This document shows, piece after piece, positions 17,232 through 26,710 of a DNA stretch of 64,000 nt. How positions within the stretch are numbered: the first letter of the stretch is position 1; each line of letters begins with the position of its first letter. The DNA is from Pedobacter caeni (GTDB lineage: Bacteria; Bacteroidota; Bacteroidia; Sphingobacteriales; Sphingobacteriaceae): the NCBI RefSeq assembly GCF_900129215.1, contig NZ_FQUQ01000003.1:328101-392100 (forward strand), in the 5' to 3' direction. The notes beneath the pieces were generated by a model, which did not search any database, had not been told where the DNA came from, and saw nothing but the letters and a program-made list of their open reading frames with translations. Position numbers and translations under genes: made by a program.

Positions 17232-18806
17232 ATGGTAGAGGTAAGACCAGACGAAGTATCGGCAATTATCAGGCAACAATTGGCGGGCTTTAAATCAGAA
17301 GCAGAACTTGAAGAAGTTGGTACCGTATTGCAGGTGGGTGATGGTATTGCCCGTGTTTATGGTTTAACTAAAGTTCAATCCGGCGAGTTAGTTGAATTTG
17401 AAAACGGCTTGCAAGGTATTGTTTTGAACCTTGAAGAAGATAATGTTGGTGTGGTTTTATTAGGCCCATCTGACACGATCAAAGAAGGTGATACGATTAA
17501 ACGTACTAAGAAAATCGCCTCTATCAAAGTTGGTGAAGGTATGTTAGGTCGCGTGGTGAACACTATGGGTGAGCCAATCGACGGTAAAGGACCAATCATT
17601 GGCCAGACTTATGAAATGCCGATCGAGCGTAAAGCTCCTGGGGTAATCTATCGTCAGCCGGTTACTGAGCCTTTGCAAACTGGTATCAAAGCTATCGATG
17701 GGATGATTCCAATCGGTCGTGGTCAACGTGAGTTGGTTATTGGTGACCGTCAGATTGGTAAAACTGCGGTATGTATCGATACGATCATCAACCAAAAAGA
17801 ATTTTACGAAGCAGGTAACCCTGTATTCTGTATATATGTTGCTTGCGGACAAAAAGCAAGTACTGTAGCGAACATCGTTCGTACATTAGAGGAAAACGGT
17901 GCAATGCCATATACGGTTGTTGTTGCTGCTTCTGCTGCTGAACCTGCTCCATTACAGTTCTATGCTCCTTTCTCTGGTGCAGCGATCGGTGAGTTCTTCC
18001 GTGATACGGGTAGACCGGCACTAATTGTTTATGATGATTTGTCTAAACAGGCTGTAGCTTACCGTGAGGTTTCTCTATTGTTACGTCGTCCACCGGGTCG
18101 TGAGGCTTATCCAGGTGACGTGTTCTATCTTCACAGTCGTTTATTAGAGCGTGCGGCTAAGATCAACTCTAACGATGAGATCGCACAGGCAATGAATGAT
18201 CTTCCTGAATCATTAAAAGGTATCGTTAAAGGTGGTGGTTCATTAACTGCTCTTCCGATTATCGAAACTCAGGCTGGTGACGTTTCTGCATATATCCCTA
18301 CGAACGTAATTTCAATTACTGACGGACAGATCTTCTTAGAAACCAACTTGTTCAACGCAGGTATCCGTCCGGCAATTAACGTAGGTATCTCGGTATCACG
18401 TGTGGGTGGTAACGCGCAGATCAAATCAATGAAAAAAGTTGCTGGTACATTGAAACTGGATCAGGCACAATACCGTGAGCTAGAGGCTTTCTCTAAATTC
18501 GGTTCTGACCTTGATGCAGCTACGAAATCAGTTCTTGATAAAGGTTCACGTAACGTGGAAATCCTTAAACAAGGACAGTTCTCTCCAATGACTGTTGAGA
18601 AACAAGTAGCAATTATCTATATCGGTACTAAAAACTTAATGCGTTCAGTTCCTGTAAATAAAGTAAAAGAATTTGAAGCTGAGTATTTACAACAACTGGA
18701 ATTACGTCATCCTGATACTTTGAAAGCGTTAAAAGCTGGAAAATTTGATGATCAAATTACCGGAGTGTTGGAAACTGTTGCAAAAGAGCTTTCAAGTAAA
18801 TACTAA
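17232..18806 (+). CDS. atpA: ATP synthase F1 subunit alpha
   Basis: At 524 residues this is the non-catalytic nucleotide-binding subunit. The Walker A motif is GDRQIGKTAV (about residues 171-180) and the Walker B region is PALIVYDDLSKQ. The ATP synthase alpha/beta signature PAINVGISVSRVG is present. Codon choice is skewed to CGT for arginine and GGT for glycine, as expected of a highly expressed gene. The catalytic beta subunit and epsilon are not in this cluster, the usual Bacteroidota arrangement with atpDC elsewhere. Confidence 0.98.
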   Translation: MVEVRPDEVSAIIRQQLAGFKSEAELEEVGTVLQVGDGIARVYGLTKVQSGELVEFENGLQGIVLNLEEDNVGVVLLGPSDTIKEGDTIKRTKKIASIKVGEGMLGRVVNTMGEPIDGKGPIIGQTYEMPIERKAPGVIYRQPVTEPLQTGIKAIDGMIPIGRGQRELVIGDRQIGKTAVCIDTIINQKEFYEAGNPVFCIYVACGQKASTVANIVRTLEENGAMPYTVVVAASAAEPAPLQFYAPFSGAAIGEFFRDTGRPALIVYDDLSKQAVAYREVSLLLRRPPGREAYPGDVFYLHSRLLERAAKINSNDEIAQAMNDLPESLKGIVKGGGSLTALPIIETQAGDVSAYIPTNVISITDGQIFLETNLFNAGIRPAINVGISVSRVGGNAQIKSMKKVAGTLKLDQAQYRELEAFSKFGSDLDAATKSVLDKGSRNVEILKQGQFSPMTVEKQVAIIYIGTKNLMRSVPVNKVKEFEAEYLQQLELRHPDTLKALKAGKFDDQITGVLETVAKELSSKY

Positions 18807-18833
18807 TTACTCTCGACTGAAGAATAAAAAAGA

Positions 18834-19718
18834 ATGGCTAATTTAAAAGAAGTAAGAATACGTATATCATCGGTGCAATCTACACAGCAGATCACCAAAG
18901 CCATGAAAATGGTTTCGGCTGCGAAGTTGAAGCGTGCGACCAATGCGATTGTTCAGCTACGTCCGTATGCTACAAAGCTTAAAGAGATCTTAGGAAATCT
19001 TTCCGCAAGCTTAGAAGGATCATCGTCACCGTTTATTCAGGAACGTGAACCTAATAAGGTATTGATTGTAGTGGTTTCTTCTAACCGTGGTTTAGCTGGT
19101 GCCTTTAACATGAACGTGATTAAAGCAACCAATAACTTAATCGCGGAAAAATATAGCGAACAATACAAAAAAGGTAACGTAAGTATCGTGGCTATCGGTA
19201 AGAAATCTCAGGATTTCTACGAGAAACGTAACTATAACGTCATCGGAAACAACAACGAAGTATATACAGCGCTTACTTTCGAAAATGTAACCAAGATCAC
19301 TGATTCGATCATGGCCGGCTTCGAAAAAGGAACGTTTGATAAAGTAGAGTTGGTGTACAACAGGTTCAAAAATGCCGCTGTTCAGATCATTACTACCGAG
19401 CAGTTGTTACCTCTGCCTAAAACTGAAGATGCTGAAGAAGTAAAATCTGCTCACGTAGTGGATTATATTTTAGAGCCTTCTCAGGAGCAGATCGTGGAGC
19501 AGTTGATTCCTAAATCTATCAAAATTCAATTGTATAAAGCAGTACTGGATTCTCATGCTTCTGAGCATGGTGCCCGTATGACTTCAATGGATAAAGCAAC
19601 TGAAAATGCCGGTGATTTATTGAAAGCCTTAAAGCTTTCTTACAACCAGGCACGTCAGGCCGCAATTACCACAGAGCTTACAGAGATTGTAAGTGGTGCA
19701 GCAGCATTGAACGGTTAA
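18834..19718 (+). CDS. atpG: ATP synthase F1 subunit gamma
   Basis: Gamma is the central rotor shaft. The 294-residue protein shows the N-terminal coiled coil (MANLKEVRIRISSVQSTQQI, then TKAMKMVSAAKL). The middle VVSSNRGLAGAFN motif is present, and the C-terminal helix contains the signature SEHGARMTSMDKATENAGDL and ends ITTELTEIVSGAAAL. It is the last gene of the operon and is followed by a strong terminator. Confidence 0.97.
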   Translation: MANLKEVRIRISSVQSTQQITKAMKMVSAAKLKRATNAIVQLRPYATKLKEILGNLSASLEGSSSPFIQEREPNKVLIVVVSSNRGLAGAFNMNVIKATNNLIAEKYSEQYKKGNVSIVAIGKKSQDFYEKRNYNVIGNNNEVYTALTFENVTKITDSIMAGFEKGTFDKVELVYNRFKNAAVQIITTEQLLPLPKTEDAEEVKSAHVVDYILEPSQEQIVEQLIPKSIKIQLYKAVLDSHASEHGARMTSMDKATENAGDLLKALKLSYNQARQAAITTELTEIVSGAAALNG

Positions 19719-19738
19719 TTTACCTGATATCTAATTTG

Positions 19739-19775
19739 AAAAGGCCGAATCATATATTTATGATCGGCCTTTTTG
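19739..19775 (+). terminator. Strong intrinsic terminator after atpG
   Basis: AAAAGGCCGA..ATCAT pairs with ATGAT..CGGCCTTTT around a short AT loop, with a one-base bulge, followed by Ts. It ends the ATP synthase operon. Confidence 0.93.
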
Positions 19776-19844
19776 TTTTACTTATTCTGGTGGCTGTTGA
19801 ACCTGAGCTTCACAGATTCCCCCCTTCAAGAGAGAAAATATCAC

Positions 19845-19852
19845 TAATTTTG
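19845..19852 (+). promoter_or_regulatory. -7 promoter element TAATTTTG upstream of the GT90 gene
   Basis: Exact TAnnTTTG match 45 nt before the ATG at 19898 and downstream of the atpG terminator, so the glycosyltransferase has its own promoter. Confidence 0.5.
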
Positions 19853-19897
19853 TCCAGTAAATTGTTTTCATTGATTTAAATTGAAAATGCCAATTAT

Positions 19898-20857
19898 ATG
19901 AATTTAGCGTCGCTTAAAATTGAATTAAAAAGAAACAAATTACCCTATTATATTAAAAATCTGCTTAAGCAGGCAGTCCCGAAAAAGGTCTTTGAAGAGA
20001 GATTGGCAGTAAAGCTTAAGTCAATTGAGAAGTTCAGTACGGATGAAATATTAGAGCGGGTTAGGTATTATAATCAACTGGATGAGTCTTTGCAATTCGC
20101 TCCCGGCAGCACCAGACTGGATGAAGTAAAACTTATTAAATCTGCCAATGCCTATAAAATCGATACGCTGGCATATGCGAGGTATTTTCCGAAACATTTT
20201 AAAGCCGATTTTATATTTGGTGATGTGGTTCATGTGGCATCCGAGCCGTCATTCCAGAAATCAAGACCTATTGCTTCAGATAACGCGAATGGGATTTTAT
20301 TAAATCTGGACAGAAAAAGACATTTCTTCTTTGTAGATGATCCCATCTCTTTTGAAAATAAGAAAGACATGTTAATTGGTCGTGGTGCCATCGTGCAAGC
20401 CCATAGGATCGACTTTATGAATAAATACTTTGGTGGAGCAGGGCTGGATTTGGGACAAACAAATGTATCAGGGGGAAACCCGGACTGGATCAAGCCCAAA
20501 ATCTCCATGTATGACCACCTCAAATACAAATTTATTCTGAGTCTGGAAGGTTATGATGTGGCTACCAATCTAAAATGGATTATGTCTTCGAACTCAGTTG
20601 CCGTAATGCCGAAGCCAAAGTACGAAACCTGGTTTATGGAAGGTACTTTGGAACCTAACGTTCATTACATACAGATTGCCGATGATTATTCTAACCTGAT
20701 GGAGGTGCTGGACTACTACATTACCCATCCGGAAAAGGCAAAGGAAATCGCTGCCAATGCAAACGCATTTGTTCGGAAATTTCAAAATAAAGAGAAGGAA
20801 GACCTGATCTCTTTATTGGTTCTGGATAAGTATTTCCGTCTGACTTCCCAGTATTAA
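19898..20857 (+). CDS. Glycosyltransferase family 90 (LpsA/CAP10-like)
   Basis: This 319-residue cytosolic protein resembles GT90 (CAP10/LpsA) enzymes, which add sugars to lipopolysaccharide or capsule in bacteria. Supporting stretches are RPIASDNANGILLNLDRKRH, GRGAIVQAHRIDFM, KYKFILSLEGYDVATNLKWIMSSNSV and MEGTLEPNVHYIQI. The E-G-x-D and N-L-K-W residues are a hallmark of the family's nucleotide-sugar site. It is a single gene between two terminators, so no operon partner indicates the acceptor. Confidence 0.85.
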   Translation: MNLASLKIELKRNKLPYYIKNLLKQAVPKKVFEERLAVKLKSIEKFSTDEILERVRYYNQLDESLQFAPGSTRLDEVKLIKSANAYKIDTLAYARYFPKHFKADFIFGDVVHVASEPSFQKSRPIASDNANGILLNLDRKRHFFFVDDPISFENKKDMLIGRGAIVQAHRIDFMNKYFGGAGLDLGQTNVSGGNPDWIKPKISMYDHLKYKFILSLEGYDVATNLKWIMSSNSVAVMPKPKYETWFMEGTLEPNVHYIQIADDYSNLMEVLDYYITHPEKAKEIAANANAFVRKFQNKEKEDLISLLVLDKYFRLTSQY

Positions 20858-20866
20858 CTGGTTAAA

Positions 20867-20907
20867 TCAGGGCAGCAGAAGGTGCTCCATTCTGCTGCCT
20901 GATCTTT
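20867..20907. terminator. Bidirectional terminator between GT90 and MuiA genes
   Basis: TCAGGGCAGCAGAA pairs with TTCTGCTGCCTGA with one bulged G. It lies between convergent genes and is followed by TCTTTT on the plus strand. Confidence 0.8.
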
Positions 20908-20919
20908 TGTAAGTACCTG

Positions 20920-22554
20920 TTACTGTAAGTTCAGAATGTTCTTGTCCTTAGGATATTTCACAGAATAACTGATCCTGATGGTTTCTGTTGCCCCTGCTTT
21001 CAGGCTTAGTTTCCAGGTCAGCACTCCTGTTTCTTTGTTAATGGCAGCGCCATCTGCAGCGAGGAGTTCGACTTCCATATCTTTATCAGTAGATACCGGA
21101 TATTGATCTTTAAGTAACAGGTTGACCGCTTCTTTCTTTCCGTTACGCAATCTGATCTCATAAGTAAAGGTTTGCTTCTTGCTGCTTCCGATAAATTTAA
21201 CGCCTGTTTGCTCTGCTATTTTTTCTCTTTTAATGGTGATTTTTTTATCTCTTCCCATACTTAAGTTCAACGTATCTGTTGTGGCATTCGGGTTAATGAA
21301 AGATTTGCCCACATAGCTGTTCTCAAAGATGATATTGGCTTCGCCTGGTAAGAGGTTCAATTTGTCGTAATTCGTGATCTCCGCCATTAAAAATGCGTCA
21401 CCGTCCACCTTAGGGACGCTATAGTATTTGAAATTCGCAGGCTGACTGAATTCTTTCAGCGTCACGCTATGCGGTTTGCTGTTAGAAGCGATATCATAAG
21501 GAATTTCAATGTCAAAAGAGGCGTTTAACATATTCTCATTCTGGGTCATTGCAACTCCTGCAATCTGCCCCTGAAGCGGTCTGGCTATGACTGCTTCAGC
21601 CAGCACCTTTTCGTCGTTCATTGGCGCACGGGTTTCCATGGTCTGAATTCTGTTCTGATAAGCCTGTTTCTTATTGATGTAAGCATATTGCGGATCTCCA
21701 AATTGAAGGAACCATGCCGACAATAAAGGAGCCGTTCCGTTTTGAGATGGATTTCCGGTCGAAAGACTAAGTTTTACTTTCTTCCAGTCCAGCCCGGTAG
21801 ATTGCGTTACATTGGCTTTGTAAACAATTTTCAACGGAGATGAAGTGTTTTCAGCGCGCAGGTCATAGAAAGCGATCCAGGCGGCATTAGGACTCAGATA
21901 ACTGATGTTAAAGTCTGCAGTGCTGGCTTCTGTAGCCATTACCTGCAACACGATCTGACCAGTGGTGCCGGTTTTGTCATGACTCAATTCCTGTAATTGC
22001 TGTTGCATTCTGGCAATTTTCTTTTGCTGAATGTCCTCAGCTTCTTTTAAACTGAAAATGTTGTTCCTTAATTCCAGTTGTTTGCTTTTATAGTAGTCAG
22101 CAACTTTCATCAGCTCTGTCACGTTTACGCCAGTATTCACACCGCCAATTGCCTGGTTTTTGTCCAGCAAAACGAGTAGATTCTCTTCTACAATCCGCTT
22201 GTTTTGCACTTTGTTTAATTCTCTTTTTACGATTTGTAAACTGTCTTCCACTTTGATGTAAGCCGGACTTTTGTTTTCGTTTTTTAAGAAATCTCTGGAA
22301 AAACTGGTAGATAAAATAGTGACACTCGATGGCACACCAACCTGAATGCTGCTCTCGTCAATGGCATTGGCCATATTGTTCAGGATGATTTCACTGGTGC
22401 CGGCAGGCAGACTTACTCTTGCTTTATGGTTGAGTTCTGCACCCAAACTGTAAACCGTAACGGATTCCAGCTGACTGTTAAAGGAGCGGGGAGATTGTGC
22501 ATAGCTATAAGTAATGCTGAATGTTGTCAGGAGAATTAAATAGATTCTTTTCAT
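20920..22554 (-). CDS. MuiA-family protein (DUF4139/DUF4140)
   Basis: This 544-residue exported protein has a signal peptide ending TYSYAQ at about residue 20. The N-terminal DUF4140 part (VTVYSLGAELNHKARVSLPAGTSEIIL) is followed by a coiled-coil hairpin (about residues 85-200, rich in Lys, Gln and Glu). The C-terminal DUF4139 beta-rich domain shows DLRAENTSSPLKIVYKANV, the W/F-K motif and LLLKDQYPVSTDKDMEV. The family is often labelled mucoidy inhibitor A, but its activity is not established. It is transcribed alone, opposite the small gene at 22686. Confidence 0.88.
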   Translation of the reverse strand: MKRIYLILLTTFSITYSYAQSPRSFNSQLESVTVYSLGAELNHKARVSLPAGTSEIILNNMANAIDESSIQVGVPSSVTILSTSFSRDFLKNENKSPAYIKVEDSLQIVKRELNKVQNKRIVEENLLVLLDKNQAIGGVNTGVNVTELMKVADYYKSKQLELRNNIFSLKEAEDIQQKKIARMQQQLQELSHDKTGTTGQIVLQVMATEASTADFNISYLSPNAAWIAFYDLRAENTSSPLKIVYKANVTQSTGLDWKKVKLSLSTGNPSQNGTAPLLSAWFLQFGDPQYAYINKKQAYQNRIQTMETRAPMNDEKVLAEAVIARPLQGQIAGVAMTQNENMLNASFDIEIPYDIASNSKPHSVTLKEFSQPANFKYYSVPKVDGDAFLMAEITNYDKLNLLPGEANIIFENSYVGKSFINPNATTDTLNLSMGRDKKITIKREKIAEQTGVKFIGSSKKQTFTYEIRLRNGKKEAVNLLLKDQYPVSTDKDMEVELLAADGAAINKETGVLTWKLSLKAGATETIRISYSVKYPKDKNILNLQ

Positions 22555-22657
22555 TTGATGATGTTTTTATTAGGATGCAATAATTAAAGATAATCCATAA
22601 GTTGGAATTTGACTGAAATTTATACCGCTGTTATAGCGCTTTTTGTTTAATTAATAT

Positions 22658-22665
22658 TATTTTTG
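22658..22665 (+). promoter_or_regulatory. -7 promoter element TATTTTTG
   Basis: Exact TAnnTTTG match, 20 nt before the ATG of the small membrane protein at 22686. A TTTG at 22642-22645 is too close to be a standard -33 element. Confidence 0.45.
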
Positions 22666-22685
22666 TGCCATAAATTAAAAACACT

Positions 22686-22901
22686 ATGGAACAGACACCA
22701 AAGCACAATACAGATAGCATGAAAAGAGCTAATGAGGTATCCATCTATAAATTGATGACTGTAGGAATTATTATTAGCATTGTAGGCGTTTATTTGCGTT
22801 TTGCTGGAGATTCTATGACTTTATCGATCGTATCCTGGGCAATTTTATTTATCGGATCTTTTATCGCTTGTAAAGGCGTATTCAAAATATTAGCTGCTTA
22901 G
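22686..22901 (+). CDS. Small two-helix membrane protein
   Basis: This is a 71-residue hypothetical protein. A polar N-terminus (residues 1-20) is followed by two helices (about 25-43 and 48-67) separated by AGDSMT. No motif assigns a function. It is likely real because it has an ATG start, a -7 promoter box 20 nt upstream and a perfect-looking terminator 20 nt downstream, making it a complete single-gene unit. Confidence 0.8.
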   Translation: MEQTPKHNTDSMKRANEVSIYKLMTVGIIISIVGVYLRFAGDSMTLSIVSWAILFIGSFIACKGVFKILAA

Positions 22902-22921
22902 TTCTCAGGCAGTATCTTCTT

Positions 22922-22959
22922 AAAAAGTCCTCATGTGCAAAAGCGCATGGGGACTTTTT
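22922..22959 (+). terminator. Intrinsic terminator after the small membrane protein
   Basis: AAAAAGTCC-CATGTGC pairs with GCGCATG-GGACTTTTT around an AAAA loop, with A and T runs on either side, so it can act in both directions. Confidence 0.92.
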
Positions 22960-23046
22960 ATTGAGCCATATTTTCGTTAATTTCTTTTTCATAGGTTACC
23001 TTATTCAAGATCTGGTATTAAGAGAAAAACCTAACTGATTAATATT

Positions 23047-23901
23047 ATGAAAAAATATTTAATCTATTGTATCTTTGCAATAGCTGTTTCCGCCTGCAAT
23101 CAACAAAATAAATCTCATAACGAAAGTGCGGACCAGACAGCGGCTTCTTTGGAAGTAACTGATTCTGCCATGGTAGAGAAGATCATCAAGACCGCTGATA
23201 TGCGTTTCAGGGTCAAAGATGTACAGCGTACCAAGGAGAAACTGGGAGAACTGATCAAATCTGAAGGAGGGACGCTTTGGGAGTTTTCTATCCAGAGTAG
23301 CGTAGAACGTTCAGAAAAAGTTGGCTATTCTGCGGATTCTTTACTGGAGCTGACTTCTTATCGCGTGGAAGGTTCGGTCGTGGCTAAAGTTCCATCCGAG
23401 AAACTGGATGCCTTTACCAATAAAGTAGCCGGAATGGCCGTGTTTGTTGACCAGCAGTCGATGAAACTGGACGACCAAAGCATTTCCTACCTGTCTAATA
23501 AGTTGAAAAACCAAAACCGCGTTGAAGCAGTTGCACAACTAAACAAACATGCCAATAAGAAAAGCAATAATGTGGAGACGGCATTGAATGTAAAAGATGA
23601 TTATATCGATAAGAAGATTGAAAACATGAGTATAGATTCCAGGGTAAAGTATAGTGACATTACACTGAATTTTTATCAGGACAATACGGTGTCTAAATTG
23701 GTGGTTGGGAATGATAACTTATCCGATTACCGCCCTGGATTTTTCAGAAGATTAGGGCTGAACATTCAGAATGGATGGGTCATCTTTAAAGAGTTTGTAT
23801 TGGTGCTGGCCAACTTGTGGATGCTGATTTTAGTCGCGCTGGCAGGGTATTTTACATTCAGGTACTACCGCAAAAGAAGGAAGTTAACCCTGGGACAATA
23901 A
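23047..23901 (+). CDS. DUF4349 lipoprotein
   Basis: This 284-residue protein has a lipobox VSACN (Cys at about residue 17), a Ser/Glu-rich tether, and the DUF4349 domain. The domain includes KIIKTADMRFRVKDVQRTKEKL near its start, an extended middle helical part, and IDSRVKYSDITLNFYQD near the end. One C-terminal transmembrane helix (about residues 253-272) and a basic tail (RYYRKRRK) finish it. Members are cell-envelope proteins of unknown function, sometimes likened to periplasmic anti-sigma or efflux accessory proteins. The combination of lipid anchor and C-terminal helix would tether both ends to membrane. It appears monocistronic. Confidence 0.85.
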   Translation: MKKYLIYCIFAIAVSACNQQNKSHNESADQTAASLEVTDSAMVEKIIKTADMRFRVKDVQRTKEKLGELIKSEGGTLWEFSIQSSVERSEKVGYSADSLLELTSYRVEGSVVAKVPSEKLDAFTNKVAGMAVFVDQQSMKLDDQSISYLSNKLKNQNRVEAVAQLNKHANKKSNNVETALNVKDDYIDKKIENMSIDSRVKYSDITLNFYQDNTVSKLVVGNDNLSDYRPGFFRRLGLNIQNGWVIFKEFVLVLANLWMLILVALAGYFTFRYYRKRRKLTLGQ

Positions 23902-23974
23902 GCGCTGAGCGGAAAATCATCCGTTCCTGATTTGGAAAGCCTCCAAATTGATTGCCCAAAATGTTAGACTGCAC

Positions 23975-24013
23975 AGCCCCCAAAAAGTAAGACACTTTTT
24001 GAGGGCTTTTTTT
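23975..24013. terminator. Bidirectional terminator between DUF4349 gene and ruvC
   Basis: AGCCCCCAAAAAGT pairs with ACTTTTTGAGGGCT (one mismatch) around AAGAC, then a run of Ts that reaches the ruvC stop codon. Confidence 0.9.
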
Positions 24014-24575
24014 ATTTTAAACGTTTTTTATTGTCTTTGGCAAAAGCCTCCCATCCGGAATAAGACTTCCCGGAACCTGAGGTGCTGACCCGCTGAAAAG
24101 AATGACAAACTGCAACGGCTAAACCATCCGTCGCATCGAGAAACTCCGGAGTCTCTTTAAAGTTCAACAACCTTTGCAACATTGCTGCCACTTGTTCCTT
24201 TCCTGAGCTTCCGTTTCCGGTAATGGATTGTTTGATCTTGCGGGGAGCATATTCCGTGATCGGAATATTTCTGGATAATGCGGCTGCCATGGCTACACCC
24301 TGTGCACGGCCTAACTTTAACATCACCTGGATATTTTTCCCATAAAAGGGGGCCTCGAGTGCCATCGTATCCGGTTTATATTGGTCTATCAGCACCACTG
24401 TCTTTTCAAAAATCCGCTGTAGCTTTAAAAAATGATCGTCTAAATGATCCATACGGACAATCCCCATGGTAATCATTTCGATTTTACTGCCCTTTTCCAA
24501 TATCACACCATAACCCATAATCGAAGTGCCCGGATCAATTCCCATGATCACCCTTTCCTTTTTTTCCACCAACAT
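24012..24575 (-). CDS. ruvC: Holliday junction resolvase RuvC
   Basis: RuvC cuts Holliday junctions during homologous recombination, acting with RuvAB. The 187-residue protein carries the RNase H-fold acidic residues: Asp in GIDPGTSIMGYGVI (about residue 14), Glu in ALEAPFYGKNIQ, and the Asp pair in DATDGLAVAVCH near the C-terminus. The basic KGAPRKIKQS-like loop (YAPRKIKQSITGNG) binds DNA. It is divergent from the flippase-like gene and ends in a bidirectional terminator. Confidence 0.97.
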   Translation of the reverse strand: MLVEKKERVIMGIDPGTSIMGYGVILEKGSKIEMITMGIVRMDHLDDHFLKLQRIFEKTVVLIDQYKPDTMALEAPFYGKNIQVMLKLGRAQGVAMAAALSRNIPITEYAPRKIKQSITGNGSSGKEQVAAMLQRLLNFKETPEFLDATDGLAVAVCHSFQRVSTSGSGKSYSGWEAFAKDNKKRLK

Positions 24576-24618
24576 AAAACAATATTAAGCATATTTGCAG
24601 ATAGTAAAAGCAAAAAAG

Positions 24619-25596
24619 TTGACTTCACAGTACAAAAAAGTAATTTCATATCTTCTTAAAGCCGGAATTGTTTTTTTCGCATTTTGGTTTGTTTATAGTA
24701 AACTGACTGCGAATAAAAACTTAAAGGACTTCAAAAACCTGTTGACACAGATCCCTCAATGGGAGATTTTTTGTGTATTGGGCTTCGTCTTGTTCCTGAT
24801 GCTGGTCAACTGGGGCCTGGAAGCGGTCAAGTGGAAAAGATTAATAGCAAGTGTAGAGCGGATCAGTTTGTGGAAGTCTGTCGCTTCTGTGTTCTGTGGG
24901 CTCACATGGGCGGTATTCACCCCCAACAGGATCGGAGAGTACGGCGGAAGGGTATTCTTCCTTTCTCCAAAAAGAAGGATCATAGGGGTAGTGGCTATGG
25001 CGGTTGGAAATATCGGTCAGATGGTACTGACCAATGTTTTTGGTGCCATTGCTTTTTGTGTTTTTATCTATCGTTTCGTAAACATTGATCCCTTGCTTTT
25101 TTATGGATTGGTATTTCTGGCCCTGATCTTCTGTCTGTTCTTTATCATATTTTATTTTAATATCAAATGGTTAAACGGGCTGCTGCTTTCTATGCGCTTT
25201 ACCAGAAAGTATAAGAAATTCTATAATATCCTGGCCAGGTACCAAAAGAAAGAACTGCTAAAAATATTGTTACTTTGTTTCTCCAGATACCTCGTTTTCA
25301 GTACCCAGTATTTTATTTTATTCTTCTGGCTGATCCCTAACCTGCATTATCTGGAAATTCTGATGATGGTGAGTATCCTCTTCTTTGTACAATCGACCCT
25401 CCCTTCCCTGGATCTGTTTGACATCGGGGTGAGAACGGCTACTGCTTCCTATTTTTTCAGCTCGATCACCGATCAGGAAGTCGCGGTGATTGCTTGTACT
25501 GCCAGCATCTGGCTGATAAATATTATTATTCCTGCTATATTAGGCACTTATTTCGTATTTAAACTTAACTTTTTTGGAAATCATCAGCGTAGCTAG
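24619..25596 (+). CDS. Flippase-like / LPG-synthase-TM family membrane protein
   Basis: This polytopic protein of about 325 residues has some seven to eight helices. It resembles the UPF0104 / lysylphosphatidylglycerol synthase transmembrane family, with WGLEAVKWKRLI, WAVFTPNRIGEYGGR and a C-terminal PSLDLFDIGVRTATASYFF segment. Members move or help assemble lipid-linked molecules. The open frame reaches TTG 24595, but that codon lies in a CATATTTG sequence close to a -7 box, so I prefer TTG 24619 (protein starting LTSQYKKV); neither start is proven. The next gene overlaps its end by 23 bp, so they form an operon with the GT2 enzyme. Confidence 0.8.
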   Translation: MTSQYKKVISYLLKAGIVFFAFWFVYSKLTANKNLKDFKNLLTQIPQWEIFCVLGFVLFLMLVNWGLEAVKWKRLIASVERISLWKSVASVFCGLTWAVFTPNRIGEYGGRVFFLSPKRRIIGVVAMAVGNIGQMVLTNVFGAIAFCVFIYRFVNIDPLLFYGLVFLALIFCLFFIIFYFNIKWLNGLLLSMRFTRKYKKFYNILARYQKKELLKILLLCFSRYLVFSTQYFILFFWLIPNLHYLEILMMVSILFFVQSTLPSLDLFDIGVRTATASYFFSSITDQEVAVIACTASIWLINIIIPAILGTYFVFKLNFFGNHQRS

Positions 25597-26710
25597 CTAT
25601 ATCACCTCTTTTTTAACGGTCTTGTACGTCCTGGTGGTGGTGGCTTTTATCAGAGGCTGGCACAAACTAACCTATTATCAGCCCACACAACCTGCCTTTA
25701 AAACTAAGGTTTCTATTCTGGTTGCTGCACGCAATGAAGCGGCCAATATTTCAAAAACACTGGACGACCTGTGCGCGCAGAGCTACGATCCTGCATTAAC
25801 GGAAATCATTTTTATTGACGATCACTCTACGGATGATACGGCAAAAATCATTGCTTCCTATGCCTCAAAAGGAGTGAAGCTGATCCAGCTTAATGAAGAT
25901 CGGGCACTCAATTCTTATAAGAAAAAAGCCATACAGACAGCAATAGGGGAATCTACAGGAGACCTGATCATCACAACCGATGCAGATTGCCGGATGGGAA
26001 AAGACTGGCTTAAAACAATTGTTGGTTTTTATGAAGAGAAACAATATAAAATGATCTCATCGCCTGTGGCTTATTTTGAAGAAAAGAGCTTTTTTGAACG
26101 GGCACAGGCATTGGAATTTTTATATCTGATTGGTCTTGGGGCCTCCACGATAGGAAATAAGAAACCATCCACCTGTAACGGGGCTAATCTTGCCTATGAA
26201 AAAGCTGCTTTTTATGAGGTTGGTGGCTTTAAGGGGATTGATGATTTGGCTTCCGGAGATGACGAATTGCTGTTGCATAAGATCGCGGCACGTTTTGACA
26301 ATAATATAGGGTTTTTAAAACACCATGATGCAGTTGTGTTTACCCATGCAAAACCTACGCTGGGCGAATTTATCCAGCAACGGAAACGCTGGGCTTCGAA
26401 AAGTACACGATATAAGAACAAGTCGATTATCGTATTGGGTGTTGGCATCTGGCTCTTTAATGTGAGTATCCTGTTGAACATTGCTATCGGCTTATTTAAT
26501 GGATTTTTTCTGCAGCTGGCTTTAGGGCAATTGCTGGTCAAAATCATCGTAGAATTGTTATTTTTATACGATGTCACAGGTTTTGCAAAAAGAAGGAAAT
26601 TACTTGTTTTATTGCCGCTGCTCAACCTGATGCACATTGTTTATATCGTATATATCGGCATTGCCGGAAACTCAGGGAAATACAACTGGAAAGACAGAAT
26701 GGTGAAATAA
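25574..26710 (+). CDS. Membrane glycosyltransferase family 2
   Basis: This 378-residue processive-type GT2 enzyme has an N-terminal helix (about residues 4-25). The GT-A domain begins VSILVAARNEAANI and contains FIDDHSTDDT and the metal-binding TDADCR. The acceptor-site GDDELL and QQRKRW motifs follow, then two or three C-terminal helices (about 285-370). Such proteins transfer sugars from nucleotide donors to lipid or growing polysaccharide at the inner membrane. The start is TTG 25574 inside the preceding gene. Its stop overlaps the ATG of the permease gene in TAATG, so translation is coupled. Confidence 0.88.
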   Translation: MEIISVASYITSFLTVLYVLVVVAFIRGWHKLTYYQPTQPAFKTKVSILVAARNEAANISKTLDDLCAQSYDPALTEIIFIDDHSTDDTAKIIASYASKGVKLIQLNEDRALNSYKKKAIQTAIGESTGDLIITTDADCRMGKDWLKTIVGFYEEKQYKMISSPVAYFEEKSFFERAQALEFLYLIGLGASTIGNKKPSTCNGANLAYEKAAFYEVGGFKGIDDLASGDDELLLHKIAARFDNNIGFLKHHDAVVFTHAKPTLGEFIQQRKRWASKSTRYKNKSIIVLGVGIWLFNVSILLNIAIGLFNGFFLQLALGQLLVKIIVELLFLYDVTGFAKRRKLLVLLPLLNLMHIVYIVYIGIAGNSGKYNWKDRMVK